A DNA stretch of 64,000 bases from contig DAOPQC010000001.1 of the NCBI GenBank assembly GCA_035358815.1, forward strand, positions 284,561-348,560, read 5' to 3'. Origin of the DNA: Thermoanaerobaculales bacterium (GTDB lineage: Bacteria > Acidobacteriota > Thermoanaerobaculia > Thermoanaerobaculales > Sulfomarinibacteraceae). A program made the position numbers and the translations under genes. Every line of letters starts with the position of its first letter. The first letter of the stretch is position 1. Below, in pieces: positions 17,216 to 25,599 of this stretch. The notes under the pieces were generated by a model. The model searched no databases, had not been told where the DNA came from, and saw only the letters and a list, made by a program, of their open reading frames with translations.

Positions 17216-17923
17216 ATGTTGGCATCCCGCAAGCCGCTCGTGTCTACTCTGGTGATGCTGGCCGTGTGGCTCGCCGGCTGCGCCCACTACCGCGCTGCGT
17301 CACTGGCGGTGCTGAGCTCTTCCGCTGTGAACGCGCTCGACGAGGCTGGGTTCACGCTCGTCGCTGCACGCCTCACCGACGAGGACGGTGTCGCACGCGT
17401 CCTCGGTCCACGCAGCCGACGCCTCGCCAGCGCCGCGGTCGTGGTCCAGCTCTCGCTCACGGCGAAAGACGCCCCCGTCGAGCTGGGGGCGGGCGCGCTG
17501 CGGCTCGCGTTGTCCTCCGGAGAGGTGATCGATCCCCTCGCCCCGGGCCGCCTTGCGGCACTGATCTCGATCCCGGAAGAGAGCCCGAGCTCCAGCGGAT
17601 CGTGGCAGACACCGTCGGGGGAGGTCTCGTCGCAGCCCGTCGATCCGATCGTTGTGGCGGCCGCTCTGAGCGCAGTCGGGCTGGCGGCCGTGGTTCGGCG
17701 CGAAGGGGCCGTTCGGTACTGCGACGAGGCGAGGCCGGACATCGAGCGGAAGACGGCGCTGCCGCGCATCGCGGCGGCTGGAGACCGTTTCGACCTCCTG
17801 GCCGTCTTCGTGCCGACCCGGCAGATCGCAGAGAGCGAGCCCTTGCGGCTGCTGGCCGAGCTCTCGGTAGGGCCCCGGCGTATCGAGAGGTCGCTGACCC
17901 TGTCTGGCGCTCCCCGGCCGTAA
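17216..17923 (+). CDS. lipoprotein of unknown function
   Basis: 235 residues. The signal peptide has lipobox LAGC (C22), predicting lipidation and membrane anchoring. The rest shows no domain I recognise; it looks like a beta-rich protein of the type sometimes found beside regulatory kinases (segments VVVQLSLTAKDAPVE and FDLLAVFVP). ATG 17216 has GGAGG 10 bp upstream; the longer frame from 17108 lies in the kinase remnant and is rejected. It ends 83 bp before the intact kinase. Confidence 0.75.
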   Translation: MLASRKPLVSTLVMLAVWLAGCAHYRAASLAVLSSSAVNALDEAGFTLVAARLTDEDGVARVLGPRSRRLASAAVVVQLSLTAKDAPVELGAGALRLALSSGEVIDPLAPGRLAALISIPEESPSSSGSWQTPSGEVSSQPVDPIVVAAALSAVGLAAVVRREGAVRYCDEARPDIERKTALPRIAAAGDRFDLLAVFVPTRQIAESEPLRLLAELSVGPRRIERSLTLSGAPRP

Positions 17924-17947
17924 GCGCGGTGCGGCATCGAGGGCATC

Positions 17948-17977
17948 TTGCCCGCGGTTCGAGGCCGGCGGTAGACT
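17948..17977 (+). promoter_or_regulatory. promoter, TTGCCC-18-TAGACT
   Basis: -35 TTGCCC (17948-17953), 18 bp, -10 TAGACT (17972-17977), with a leader of about 23 nt to ATG 18007. Confidence 0.5.
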
Positions 17978-18006
17978 GAAGGCCGGATACCAGCGACAGC
18001 GCGCTC

Positions 18007-20730
18007 ATGATCGGTCGGACCATCGACCGCTATCAGGTGATCGAACAGCTCGGGCAGGGCGGGATGGGGGTGGTCTACAAGGCCCGGGACACGCTGCTCG
18101 ACCGTTTCGTGGCGCTCAAGGTCTTGCCGCCGTCCGGCTCGCTCGACCCCGAGCGCCGCCGCCGCTTCCTGCAGGAGGCGAGGGCCGCGTCCGCTCTGAA
18201 TCACCCCGGCATCGTCTCGGTGTACGACGTGCTCACCGTCGACGGCGAGGACATCCTGGTCATGGAGCTGGTGGAGGGTGAGACCCTCGAGAGTCTCCTG
18301 GCGCGCCGGCGCCTGGCGCTCGGCGAGGCGCTCGGCCTCGCGGCCCGCATCGCCGACGCGCTGGCGCGGGCGCACGCCGCCGGCATCGTCCACCGCGACC
18401 TCAAGCCGGGCAACGTGATGGTGACCGCCGATGGCGTCAAGGTGCTCGACTTCGGGCTCGCCAAGCTGATCGAGTCACCGTTCGCGGACGCCGAGTCGCC
18501 GACGATGTCTCCCGCCGGAGTCGCATTGACCCGGGAGCGGGTGATCATGGGCACGGCCGGGTGGATGTCGCCGGAGCAGGCTTCCGGCGGGCCGGTCGAC
18601 GCGCGCAGCGACGTCTTCGCCTTCGGCGTGCTGCTCTACGAGATGCTCACCGGGCGGCAGCCCTTCCGGCGTGCGACCACCGTCGAGACGTTGGCGGCGA
18701 TCCGTGACGACGAGCCGCCGCCGCCGAGCCGGCTCGTCCCCTCGCTGCCGCCCGAGATCGACCGCGCGGTGCTGCGCTGCCTGCGCAAGGAGCCGGCGAA
18801 GCGCTGGCAGAGCCTGTCGGATCTCGCCGCCGTGCTCGAGGACCTGAAGGACGACTCGGAGTCCGGCCGGCGGGTGATCGTCGAGGCCGCCGGCTCGCGG
18901 CGCGCCCGGAGCCGTTGGTGGCTGCCGGCGGCGATCGTGGCGGCCGGCATCGCCGCCGTCGCCGGCGTGCTGCTGCTTCGGCGCGCACCAACGGCCCCGG
19001 AACCGCTCGACATGCGGCGCCTCACGTATGACGCCGGCTTCGCCTGGACGCCCGCCATCACGCTCGACGGCAAGCTGGTCGCCTATGCCTCCGACCGCGC
19101 CGGTGACGGCCAGCTCGACGTCTGGGTGCGCCACATCAGCCGTCCCGAGCCGGCGCGCCTCACCGACCACCCGACCGACGACTGGATGCCCGCCTTCTCG
19201 CCCGACGGCTCGCGCATCGTCTTCAGCTCCGACCGTGACGGCGGCGGCCTCTACATCGTCAACACGTTCGGCGGCGAGGCCCGCAGGCTGGCGAGCCACG
19301 GCATGAGCCCGCGCTTTGCGCCCGACGGCGCGCGGATCTCGTTCGTGGCGACTGCCGACTACACCCCCTCCGGTCTTCGTCGGATGTTCGTGATTGCGGC
19401 TGATGGCGGCGAGCCGCGCCCGTTGCTGCCGGAGTACGGGATACTGGCATACCCCTACAGCGCCGGGCCCCTGTGGTCGCCCGACGGCACGCGGCTGCTG
19501 TTCGCCGGCGCCCCGCTCGCGAGCCCTGCGAAGCTGGACTGGTGGGTCGCTTCCGCTGACGGCGGCGAGCCGACGTCGAGCGGGGCCATGGAGTCGTTGC
19601 CGGCGATCGATGTCCTTCGATATCCGTGCGCGTGGCTCCCTGGCCGGGTCCTGTTCGCGGCCGGCTCCACCATCGAGGGCGTCAACATCTACAGCGCATC
19701 GATCACGCCCGAGGGCCGCATCGCCGGCCCGGTGCAGGTGCTCAGCTCCGGGCCGGGCATGACCATGACGCCATCGGTCTCAGCTGACGGTCGGATTGCG
19801 ATCGATCGCTTCCAGTGGGTGCTGCGCTTGTGGCGGCAGGAGCTCGACGACCGCGGTGGCGCGATCGGGGAGCCCCGGCAGGTCACCCCTGACGCCGCTC
19901 CCAAGTTCCACTTCTCGCTGACCCGTGACGGCTCGCGACTCGCGTTCTCGACCTTCTCGGGGCCGCGCGAGAGCCGGCTGACCGAGGTGCGTCTGCGTGA
20001 CCTCGCGAGCGGGCACGAGGCCGTCCTGGTCTCGGCCCCGGCCGCGGTCACATCGCTGCGCCCCCGGATCAGCCCGGACGGTACCCTCGTCGCCTGGTCT
20101 GACCTCGTCGACCGGCAGCGGGTGGCGTACGTGGCCCCGGTTGACGAGCCGATCGGCCGTGAGCTCTGCCGGAGCTGCACGGTCGTGGGCTTCTTCGCGG
20201 ACGGCGCCGAGGCCCTCGTGCACCAGTTCCCAGACCGGCTGGTGCGGCACCGCCTCGCCGACGGGGCGAAAAGCCTGGTCCTCGACGCCGGCGAGCTGAC
20301 GATCGTCGACGCCGATCTGTCGTGGGACGACCGCTGGCTCGCTGTATCGTCGGCGCGGCCCGACGGTCGGACCGCCGTCCACCTCGTCCCTGTCAGCGAT
20401 CCCCCGGCCCCTCCCGGCGAGTGGATCGACCTCGCGGACGGGACGGCGTTCGTCGGGTCGCCGCGCTGGTCGCCGGACGGGCGGCTCCTCTACTACCTCT
20501 CGGACCGCGATGGCTTCAACTGCATGTGGGCGCGTCCCCTCGACCCCGTGACCAGGCGGCCGGCGGGCGAGCCTTTCGCAGTCCTCCACGCGCACCGCAG
20601 CGACATGAAGATGTTGCGCCCGGAGAAGAGCTGGTTCTCGCTCGCCGTGGGCCGCGGGCGCCTGGTGTTCAACGCGGCCGAGACGACCGGCGAGATCTAC
20701 ACCGCCATGCTCGAGCCCGCGAGCAACTGA
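18007..20730 (+). CDS. Ser/Thr protein kinase with C-terminal TolB-like propeller
   Basis: 907 residues. Residues ~8-275 form a complete Hanks-type kinase: glycine loop LGQGGMGVVYKA, ALKVLPP lysine, HRDLKPGN catalytic loop, DFG, MSPEQ in the P+1 loop. A basic linker leads to one membrane helix (~297-318). The rest, ~335-900, is a series of beta-propeller blades with WSPDG/FSPDGSRI/SDRDGGG motifs (PD40/TolB type), predicted to be periplasmic. It probably phosphorylates cytoplasmic targets in response to something sensed by the propeller. This architecture is common in Acidobacteria (family knowledge). Its own promoter lies at 17948-17977. Confidence 0.93.
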   Translation: MIGRTIDRYQVIEQLGQGGMGVVYKARDTLLDRFVALKVLPPSGSLDPERRRRFLQEARAASALNHPGIVSVYDVLTVDGEDILVMELVEGETLESLLARRRLALGEALGLAARIADALARAHAAGIVHRDLKPGNVMVTADGVKVLDFGLAKLIESPFADAESPTMSPAGVALTRERVIMGTAGWMSPEQASGGPVDARSDVFAFGVLLYEMLTGRQPFRRATTVETLAAIRDDEPPPPSRLVPSLPPEIDRAVLRCLRKEPAKRWQSLSDLAAVLEDLKDDSESGRRVIVEAAGSRRARSRWWLPAAIVAAGIAAVAGVLLLRRAPTAPEPLDMRRLTYDAGFAWTPAITLDGKLVAYASDRAGDGQLDVWVRHISRPEPARLTDHPTDDWMPAFSPDGSRIVFSSDRDGGGLYIVNTFGGEARRLASHGMSPRFAPDGARISFVATADYTPSGLRRMFVIAADGGEPRPLLPEYGILAYPYSAGPLWSPDGTRLLFAGAPLASPAKLDWWVASADGGEPTSSGAMESLPAIDVLRYPCAWLPGRVLFAAGSTIEGVNIYSASITPEGRIAGPVQVLSSGPGMTMTPSVSADGRIAIDRFQWVLRLWRQELDDRGGAIGEPRQVTPDAAPKFHFSLTRDGSRLAFSTFSGPRESRLTEVRLRDLASGHEAVLVSAPAAVTSLRPRISPDGTLVAWSDLVDRQRVAYVAPVDEPIGRELCRSCTVVGFFADGAEALVHQFPDRLVRHRLADGAKSLVLDAGELTIVDADLSWDDRWLAVSSARPDGRTAVHLVPVSDPPAPPGEWIDLADGTAFVGSPRWSPDGRLLYYLSDRDGFNCMWARPLDPVTRRPAGEPFAVLHAHRSDMKMLRPEKSWFSLAVGRGRLVFNAAETTGEIYTAMLEPASN

Positions 20731-20788
20731 CGAGATTGCGTGCCGCCGGCTCGACGGGCCCGGCAGCGGGCGGGGGACCGAGTACGGT

Positions 20789-21856
20789 TCAGCTCACGTC
20801 GGGCTTCGAGGTCAGCTCGGTCGACGGCGGCAGAACCGGCAGCTGCAGGGCGTCCTTCGGGATCTCGCCGGTGAGGCTGTTGAGGAAGGCGACCAGCGCC
20901 TCCAGCTCCGGCTCCGGGATCTCCTCGTCGAGCTGGGCCTCGCCCATGATCCTGGTCGCGTCCTTCAGATTCCAGACGGTGCCGTCGTGGAAGTAGGGGT
21001 AGGTGCGCGACACGTTGCGCAGGACCGGCACCTTGAACATGAAACGGTCGGCCTCGTTCTTGGTCACCTCGAAGCGGCCCACATCGAGCTTGGTGCTCCC
21101 GGTGAGCTCCTGGTACGGCCTGTAAATGCCGAACTTGTCGAACTGCCCGCCACCGACCGTCGCGCCGAAGTGGCAGCTCGTGCAACCTCTCTCCATGAAG
21201 GCGTTGAGGCCTTCCTTCTCGACCTGGGTCAGAGCCGTCGTGTCGCCCTCGAGGAACGTGTCGAAGCGGCCCGGGGTGACGAGGGTGCGCTCGAAGGCGC
21301 CGATGGCGTTCGCCATGTTGTCGTAGGTGAGCGGGTTCTCCTGGCCAGGGAAGGCCTGGTTGAAGAGGTCCCGGTAGTCCGGGATTGAGGCGATCCGGTC
21401 GACCGCGAACTGCTCGTGCGGGATTCCCATCTCGGCGGGGTTGAGGACCGGGCCCTTGGCCTGCTCCTCGACGTCCTCGGCCCGGCCGTCCCAGAACTGG
21501 GCGACGGTGGCGGCGGCGTTCATCGTGGTCGGGGAGTTGACGTCGCCGATCGTCCACTTGTGGCCGATCGAGGTCGGCATGTTGTCCACGCCGTACGTGG
21601 CGATGTTGTGGCAGCTGTTACAGCTGATCACCCCGCTCTTGGACAGCCGAGGCTCGTAGTACAGCATCTTGCCGAGCTGCACCTTGACGTCGGAGAGCGG
21701 GTTGTCGGCGCTGGCCATCACCTTGGGCAGCGGCTCGAAGTACTCCCTTGCGCTGGCCAGCAGGTCCGCATCCGGCGGAAGCGTCCCTGCCCACGCCAGG
21801 AGTCCGATGAGGATGACGCTCGCGGTCAGCAGTCGCGCGATCGCAGACGTGTTCAT
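20789..21856 (-). CDS. di-haem cytochrome c peroxidase (CcpA/MauG family)
   Basis: 355 residues with an N-terminal signal (~7-25). Two CxxCH haem c sites are present: CNSCH near residue 80 and CTSCH in MERGCTSCHFG. Family-typical stretches include FWDGRAEDVEEQAKGP and YFHDGTVWNL, as in bacterial cytochrome c peroxidases that reduce hydrogen peroxide in the periplasm with electrons from small cytochromes. ATG 21856 is chosen for AGGTAGGAG upstream and a near-consensus promoter further up; the ATG at 21883 would overlap the -10. It is convergent with the kinase gene. A MauG-like oxidase is the alternative. Confidence 0.92.
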   Translation of the reverse strand: MNTSAIARLLTASVILIGLLAWAGTLPPDADLLASAREYFEPLPKVMASADNPLSDVKVQLGKMLYYEPRLSKSGVISCNSCHNIATYGVDNMPTSIGHKWTIGDVNSPTTMNAAATVAQFWDGRAEDVEEQAKGPVLNPAEMGIPHEQFAVDRIASIPDYRDLFNQAFPGQENPLTYDNMANAIGAFERTLVTPGRFDTFLEGDTTALTQVEKEGLNAFMERGCTSCHFGATVGGGQFDKFGIYRPYQELTGSTKLDVGRFEVTKNEADRFMFKVPVLRNVSRTYPYFHDGTVWNLKDATRIMGEAQLDEEIPEPELEALVAFLNSLTGEIPKDALQLPVLPPSTELTSKPDVS

Positions 21857-21883
21857 GCTCCTACCTCCCCAGCCTCGACTCAT

Positions 21884-21912
21884 GTATAACCCGATGATGA
21901 GAGCCGAGTCAA
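21884..21912 (-). promoter_or_regulatory. sigma-70 promoter TTGACT-17-TTATAC
   Basis: On the minus strand -35 TTGACT (21912-21907), a 17 bp spacer and -10 TTATAC (21889-21884) give a leader of about 20 nt carrying AGGTAGGAG before the peroxidase ATG. It is one of the two best-matching housekeeping promoters in the window. Confidence 0.75.
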
Positions 21913-22148
21913 CGACGCGGCCTGCCGGCGGTCGATGCCGGCGTCGCCCGGGTGGCAGGGACGCGGCGGTGGTTGCGGTGGGGGAGTCGGAGGAAGCGGC
22001 TTGAGCTTGGATTCGAATGCCGGGATGCCGACTCCCTACGTCCAGGCGGAAGGTGTCCCCGGATGCTTCCGAGACGGTACCATGTCTTCACCGGCTCGCT
22101 GCGAGCCGTGGCTGACGCGATTTCGATCGTGAAACGGAGCACTTTCAG

Positions 22149-23294
22149 ATGGCCCACAAAGAGCAGCTGAGGAACGCGATCCGGACCTTCGAGGACCTCG
22201 ACAAGTGGTTGACCGGCCAGAAGGCGAGGGTCGATCCCCGGCTCAGGGACGTGATCGCCAAGTACCCGATGCGGGTGAACACGTACTACCTCGGCCTCAT
22301 CGAGAAGATGAACGACGGCATCTGGAAGCAGGCGATCCCCGACGTCGAGGAGCTCGAGCACTACATGGACCTCCAGGAAGACCCCCTCGACGAGGAGGGC
22401 GACATCCCACTCGGCGGGCCGCGGACGATCATCCACAGGTACCCGGACCGGGTGCTGCTGTTCGTGTCCACCGAGTGCGCCATGTACTGCCGGTTCTGCA
22501 CCCGGAAACGGAAGGTGGGTGACGATCTCAAGGCGCCGTCGCTCGAGGAGATTCTGAGGGGCATCGACTACATCGCCGCCCACGACGACATCAGAGACGT
22601 GCTGATTTCCGGCGGCGACCCTCTCATGATCTCCAGCAAGAGGCTTGATGAAATCCTGACGAAGCTTCGAGGGATTCGCCACCTCGACATCATCAGGATC
22701 GGGACCAGGGTCCCCTGCGTCTGGCCGCACAAGATCATCGAGGACGCCGAGCTCGTCGAGGTCCTGAGGAAGCACACGCCGCAGTCGTTGGCGGAGCCGC
22801 AGCTCTTCATCAACACCCACTTCAATCACCCCAACGAGGTCACCGACGAGAGCTACCAGGCCATCAAGATCCTTCGTGGGCTGGGGATTCCCATCGGGAA
22901 CCAGTCGGTCCTGCTCAAGGGCGTCAACGACGACACCGACGTCATGAGGGACCTGGTCCACCTCCTCGGCAAGATGGGAGTCAAGCCCTACTACCTCTAC
23001 TACGCCGACCTCGTGGAGGGGACCGGCCACTTCCGCACCCAGGTCCACAAGGGACGGGAGATCTGCAGGGACCTCTGCGGGGCCACGACCGGCTTCCTGC
23101 GCCCGACATTCGTCGTGGATGGCCAGGGCGGGCGGGGGAAGATCCCGGTGGATCTCGGCTACTCCGAAGGTATCAGCGAGGACAAGAAGGGCGGGACGTT
23201 CACGTCCGCGATCGGCCTCGGCAAGGTCTACGTGAACGACCCGATCGAGAGAGTCGAGGGCAAGCCGCTTCGGCACAACCCGAACCGCAAGTAG
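22149..23294 (+). CDS. kamA: KamA-family radical SAM aminomutase (lysine 2,3-aminomutase-like)
   Basis: 381 residues. The radical SAM cluster motif CxxxCxxC is C110/C114/C117. The PLP-binding lysine is K331 in GGRGKIP. D324 in VVDGQGG and the Asp of YYADLVEG match the two acidic residues that bind the lysine side chain in clostridial KamA. The enzyme would interconvert L-lysine and beta-lysine through an adenosyl radical. It is shorter than clostridial KamA (416). An EpmB-type role is less likely because of the length and no nearby EF-P genes; glutamate 2,3-aminomutase cannot be excluded. No other lysine-fermentation genes are adjacent. A TACCAT -10 candidate lies at 22078-22083. Confidence 0.85.
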   Translation: MAHKEQLRNAIRTFEDLDKWLTGQKARVDPRLRDVIAKYPMRVNTYYLGLIEKMNDGIWKQAIPDVEELEHYMDLQEDPLDEEGDIPLGGPRTIIHRYPDRVLLFVSTECAMYCRFCTRKRKVGDDLKAPSLEEILRGIDYIAAHDDIRDVLISGGDPLMISSKRLDEILTKLRGIRHLDIIRIGTRVPCVWPHKIIEDAELVEVLRKHTPQSLAEPQLFINTHFNHPNEVTDESYQAIKILRGLGIPIGNQSVLLKGVNDDTDVMRDLVHLLGKMGVKPYYLYYADLVEGTGHFRTQVHKGREICRDLCGATTGFLRPTFVVDGQGGRGKIPVDLGYSEGISEDKKGGTFTSAIGLGKVYVNDPIERVEGKPLRHNPNRK

Positions 23295-23437
23295 CTGCGG
23301 CGCCAGGGTTGAGGATCTTCGGAAGCTGCGCGATTCCGAGCTGCAGCGTCACCTCGTCATGCCCGGTGACGATGCGCGCAGCGCAGCCCGAGGAGCGTGC
23401 AGGCAGAGGCCACCAACAGCGACCTCATCAGGATCGC

Positions 23438-23453
23438 GCACAGGGGCCTGTGC
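23438..23453. terminator. putative hairpin between convergent kamA and cbs genes
   Basis: GCACAGG-GG-CCTGTGC is a perfect 7 bp inverted repeat 12 bp beyond the stop of the minus-strand gene. There is no T-tract. Confidence 0.35.
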
Positions 23454-23464
23454 CCCACGCGCTC

Positions 23465-24448
23465 CTACAGGAACCCCTTTGCGCGCATCCAGTCGTCGGA
23501 GTAGATGGTGCTCATGTAGCGGCTGCCGGAGTCCGGGAAAATGGTGACGATCCGCGCCGGCGCGTCGAGGCCGGCGATGAGCTTGCGCACGCCCCACAGC
23601 GCGGCGCCGCTCGAGCCGCCGGCGAGGATGGCCTCGGTTCGTGCGAGCTCGCGGGCGGCGAGAAAGGCCTCGCGGTCGCTGACCCGGTACATGTCGTCGA
23701 TCAGCGAGAAGTCCGGGCAGCCGATGATCTCCTCGTCGCCGAGGCCCTCGATCAGGTAGCGGCCCGGGCGGCCGTGGCGCCCGGTGTGGAAGTGGTCATA
23801 GAACACCGAGCCCTCGGGGTCGACCGCGATGACCGTAATCGAGGGGTCCTGCTCCTTGAGGTAGCGGCTGGTCCCGCAGATCGTCCCGCCGGTGCCGATC
23901 CCGGCCACCAGGTAGTCGATGCGCCCCTCCATTTGCCGCCAGATCTCGGGGCCCGTGGTCAGGTAGTGGGCCTCGGAGTTCTCCCGGTTGTTGTGCTGGT
24001 CCGGGAAGAACGCTCCCGGGCTCGCGGCGGCGATCCGTTTCGCCTTCTGGTTATAGCTCTCGGGGTCCTCGGGCGGAAGGTCGCCGTCGACCAGGACCAG
24101 GTCGATGCCCATCGCCCGCAGGCAGTCGAGCTTCTCCCGGGAGGTCTGCCGGCGCACGACCATCGTGCAGCGCAGCCCCTCCAGGATCGACATCATGGCG
24201 AGGCCCATGGCGGTGTTGCCGGATGAGCTCTCGACCACCAGGTCGCCGGCGTGCAGCCGGCCGTCCGCCAGCGCCTTCGCCACCATGTGGCGGGCGATCC
24301 GGTCCTTGACGCTGCCCATCGGGTTGAGAAACTCGAGCTTGGCGAAGGCCTCGCAGCCTCTGCCGTCGACCGAGCGGCCGAGCCGGACCAGGGGCGTCCA
24401 CCCGACCGCATCCGAGATCCGATCGAAGACCCGCAGTCGTGTGTTCAC
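23465..24448 (-). CDS. cystathionine beta-synthase / cysteine synthase
   Basis: 327-residue fold-type II PLP enzyme. The PLP lysine is K48 in NPMGSVKDRIA, followed by the substrate loop SSSGNTAMGLAM and the phosphate-binding GIGTGGTICGTSRYL. The C-terminal DSGSRYMSTIYSDDWM block resembles cystathionine beta-synthases more than CysK. There is no haem domain and no C-terminal CBS pair. It would condense serine (or O-acetylserine) with homocysteine or sulfide. The start is GTG 24448 with a perfect TATAAT eight bases upstream, so a leaderless mRNA is likely. Confidence 0.88.
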   Translation of the reverse strand: MNTRLRVFDRISDAVGWTPLVRLGRSVDGRGCEAFAKLEFLNPMGSVKDRIARHMVAKALADGRLHAGDLVVESSSGNTAMGLAMMSILEGLRCTMVVRRQTSREKLDCLRAMGIDLVLVDGDLPPEDPESYNQKAKRIAAASPGAFFPDQHNNRENSEAHYLTTGPEIWRQMEGRIDYLVAGIGTGGTICGTSRYLKEQDPSITVIAVDPEGSVFYDHFHTGRHGRPGRYLIEGLGDEEIIGCPDFSLIDDMYRVSDREAFLAARELARTEAILAGGSSGAALWGVRKLIAGLDAPARIVTIFPDSGSRYMSTIYSDDWMRAKGFL

Positions 24449-24456
24449 GAGCGGGG

Positions 24457-24462
24457 ATTATA
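24457..24462 (-). promoter_or_regulatory. perfect -10 TATAAT, leaderless start of cbs-like gene
   Basis: TATAAT on the minus strand, then eight bases and GTG 24448. No RBS lies between. No recognisable -35. Nothing else is seen in the 291 bp between this gene and the Nudix gene. Confidence 0.75.
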
Positions 24463-24739
24463 CGGCGGGCGGGGCCGCAGCGGGCGGTGCGGCGCGGCGA
24501 CCGGCGCAGGGTCGGGCGGGGAGGCAGATCCCGGCGCAGCCGACAACCGCGCCGCGGTCGCCGCTGACGTCGCCGGAGGTGGCGTTGGAGGAGCGGTGGG
24601 CCGAGCTCGCCCCACGAGGTTCGCCGCGACCAGCGCGACCGTGGCCGGGATCACGCCGCAGGTGCTGATGCCCTCGCGGTGGACGGTCTGGTGGAGCCCC
24701 TCCGGATCGCGCGCCGGCATCCGGTCGATGGCACGCTGG

Positions 24740-25159
24740 TCAAGGCCTCGCCGCGGCCGCCAGCCGTTCGATGAGGCCGGCGTCACCTGGTGGGGTGGGA
24801 TAGCGGCGGAGGTCGGCCGGCGCCACCCAGGCAATCTCCTGCCCCTCCCGCGGCCGTGGCGCGCCGCGCCGGATGGCGGCCTCGAAGAACAGGAGCAGGA
24901 TCCGCAGCCCCGCCTCCTCGTGGACCGCGAAGGTGAGCGGTTCGCCGACCGCGACCTCGAGGTCCAGCTCCTCGGCGAGCTCGCGCTCGAGCGCCGACAC
25001 CGGCGCCTCGCCATCATGGACCTTGCCGCCGGGGAACTCCCACAGGCCGGCCATGTGGCGGCCAGCTGGCCGGCGGGCGAGCAGGACCCGGCCGGCGTGG
25101 TCGTGGATCACGGCCGCGACCACGGTGAAGGTAGTGAGGGCGGAGTCTGAGCTGGTCAC
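24740..25159 (-). CDS. Nudix hydrolase, MutT-like (8-oxo-dGTP diphosphatase)
   Basis: 139 residues. The Nudix box fits Gx5Ex7REUxEExGU, starting GKVHDGE and ending RELAEELDL, with Asp in place of the last Gly. RRPAGRHMAGLWEFPGG upstream is typical of MutT proteins that hydrolyse oxidised nucleotides such as 8-oxo-dGTP. Start GTG 25159 with TAGCGT eight bases upstream. It could also be a Nudix enzyme with another nucleotide substrate. Confidence 0.88.
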   Translation of the reverse strand: MTSSDSALTTFTVVAAVIHDHAGRVLLARRPAGRHMAGLWEFPGGKVHDGEAPVSALERELAEELDLEVAVGEPLTFAVHEEAGLRILLLFFEAAIRRGAPRPREGQEIAWVAPADLRRYPTPPGDAGLIERLAAAARP

Positions 25160-25167
25160 CGCGCGCC

Positions 25168-25173
25168 ACGCTA
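25168..25173 (-). promoter_or_regulatory. -10-like TAGCGT, leaderless start of Nudix gene
   Basis: TAGCGT, then eight bases, then GTG 25159 on the minus strand, with no RBS. It is weaker than the other examples. Confidence 0.4.
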
Positions 25174-25265
25174 GCCGGGATGAGCCGGGAGAGTCAATCG
25201 GGCGAGGTTGCGGGAACCCTTCCTACCCCCACGGAGTCTGGGATCCGCAACCCCTTCGGCGTATC

Positions 25266-25352
25266 GAACCGCAGCGACCGCGGAGATCGCCGAGACAATC
25301 GCGGAGAAGGTCTTCTGACCGTGCTCCGCGTTCTCTGCGCGCTCCGCGGTTC
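25266..25352 (+). repeat. R1 palindromic repeat, copy A
   Basis: About 90 bp with inverted ends (GAACCGC.. / ..GCGGTTC) built from CCGCGGAGA and CTCTGCG blocks. It is alignable at roughly 80-85% by eye with 33754-33842. The similarity extends through a CACTGCCGC/GTGCCTCACTGCC tail into the GGGAAC array, about 190 bp in all. It lies in the 440 bp gap before mazG. Confidence 0.85.
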
Positions 25353-25423
25353 AGGTGAGCGGCTAGGGCTTGTGGTTCACTGCCGCAGTGCCTCACTGCC
25401 CCAGTGCTCAGCGCCCCGGGCGT

Positions 25424-25489
25424 TCGGGAACGGGAACGGGTGCGGGAACGGGAACGATTCGGGCGCGGAGACGGGCACGGGCACGGATC
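25424..25489 (+). repeat. GGGAAC hexanucleotide array (G-quadruplex capable)
   Basis: Runs of GGG spaced by three bases (GGGAACGGGAACGGGTGC and variants), followed by GGGCAC units. Four or more G3 tracts with N3 loops fit the G-quadruplex pattern. It is the tail of the R1-containing island. Confidence 0.85.
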
Positions 25490-25539
25490 CGGCTTCGTGC
25501 TCCCCACTTCGCCGTGACAAGCGGAGACGGGAACGGGTG

Positions 25540-25586
25540 GGGCTGGATCCTCTCCCCCAGATCCCAGATCCTGGGTGGGTGGGGGG
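25540..25586 (+). repeat. GGATCC/CCAGATCC repeat, right edge
   Basis: CTGGATCC.., CCCAGATC and CCAGATCCTGGGTGGG units end exactly where the mazG -10 begins. The same sequence sits before 28535. Confidence 0.75.
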
Positions 25587-25592
25587 TACAAT
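25587..25592 (+). promoter_or_regulatory. -10 TACAAT, leaderless start of mazG
   Basis: TACAAT, seven bases (CCCCGCC), then ATG 25600. No RBS. Confidence 0.65.
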
Positions 25593-25599
25593 CCCCGCC

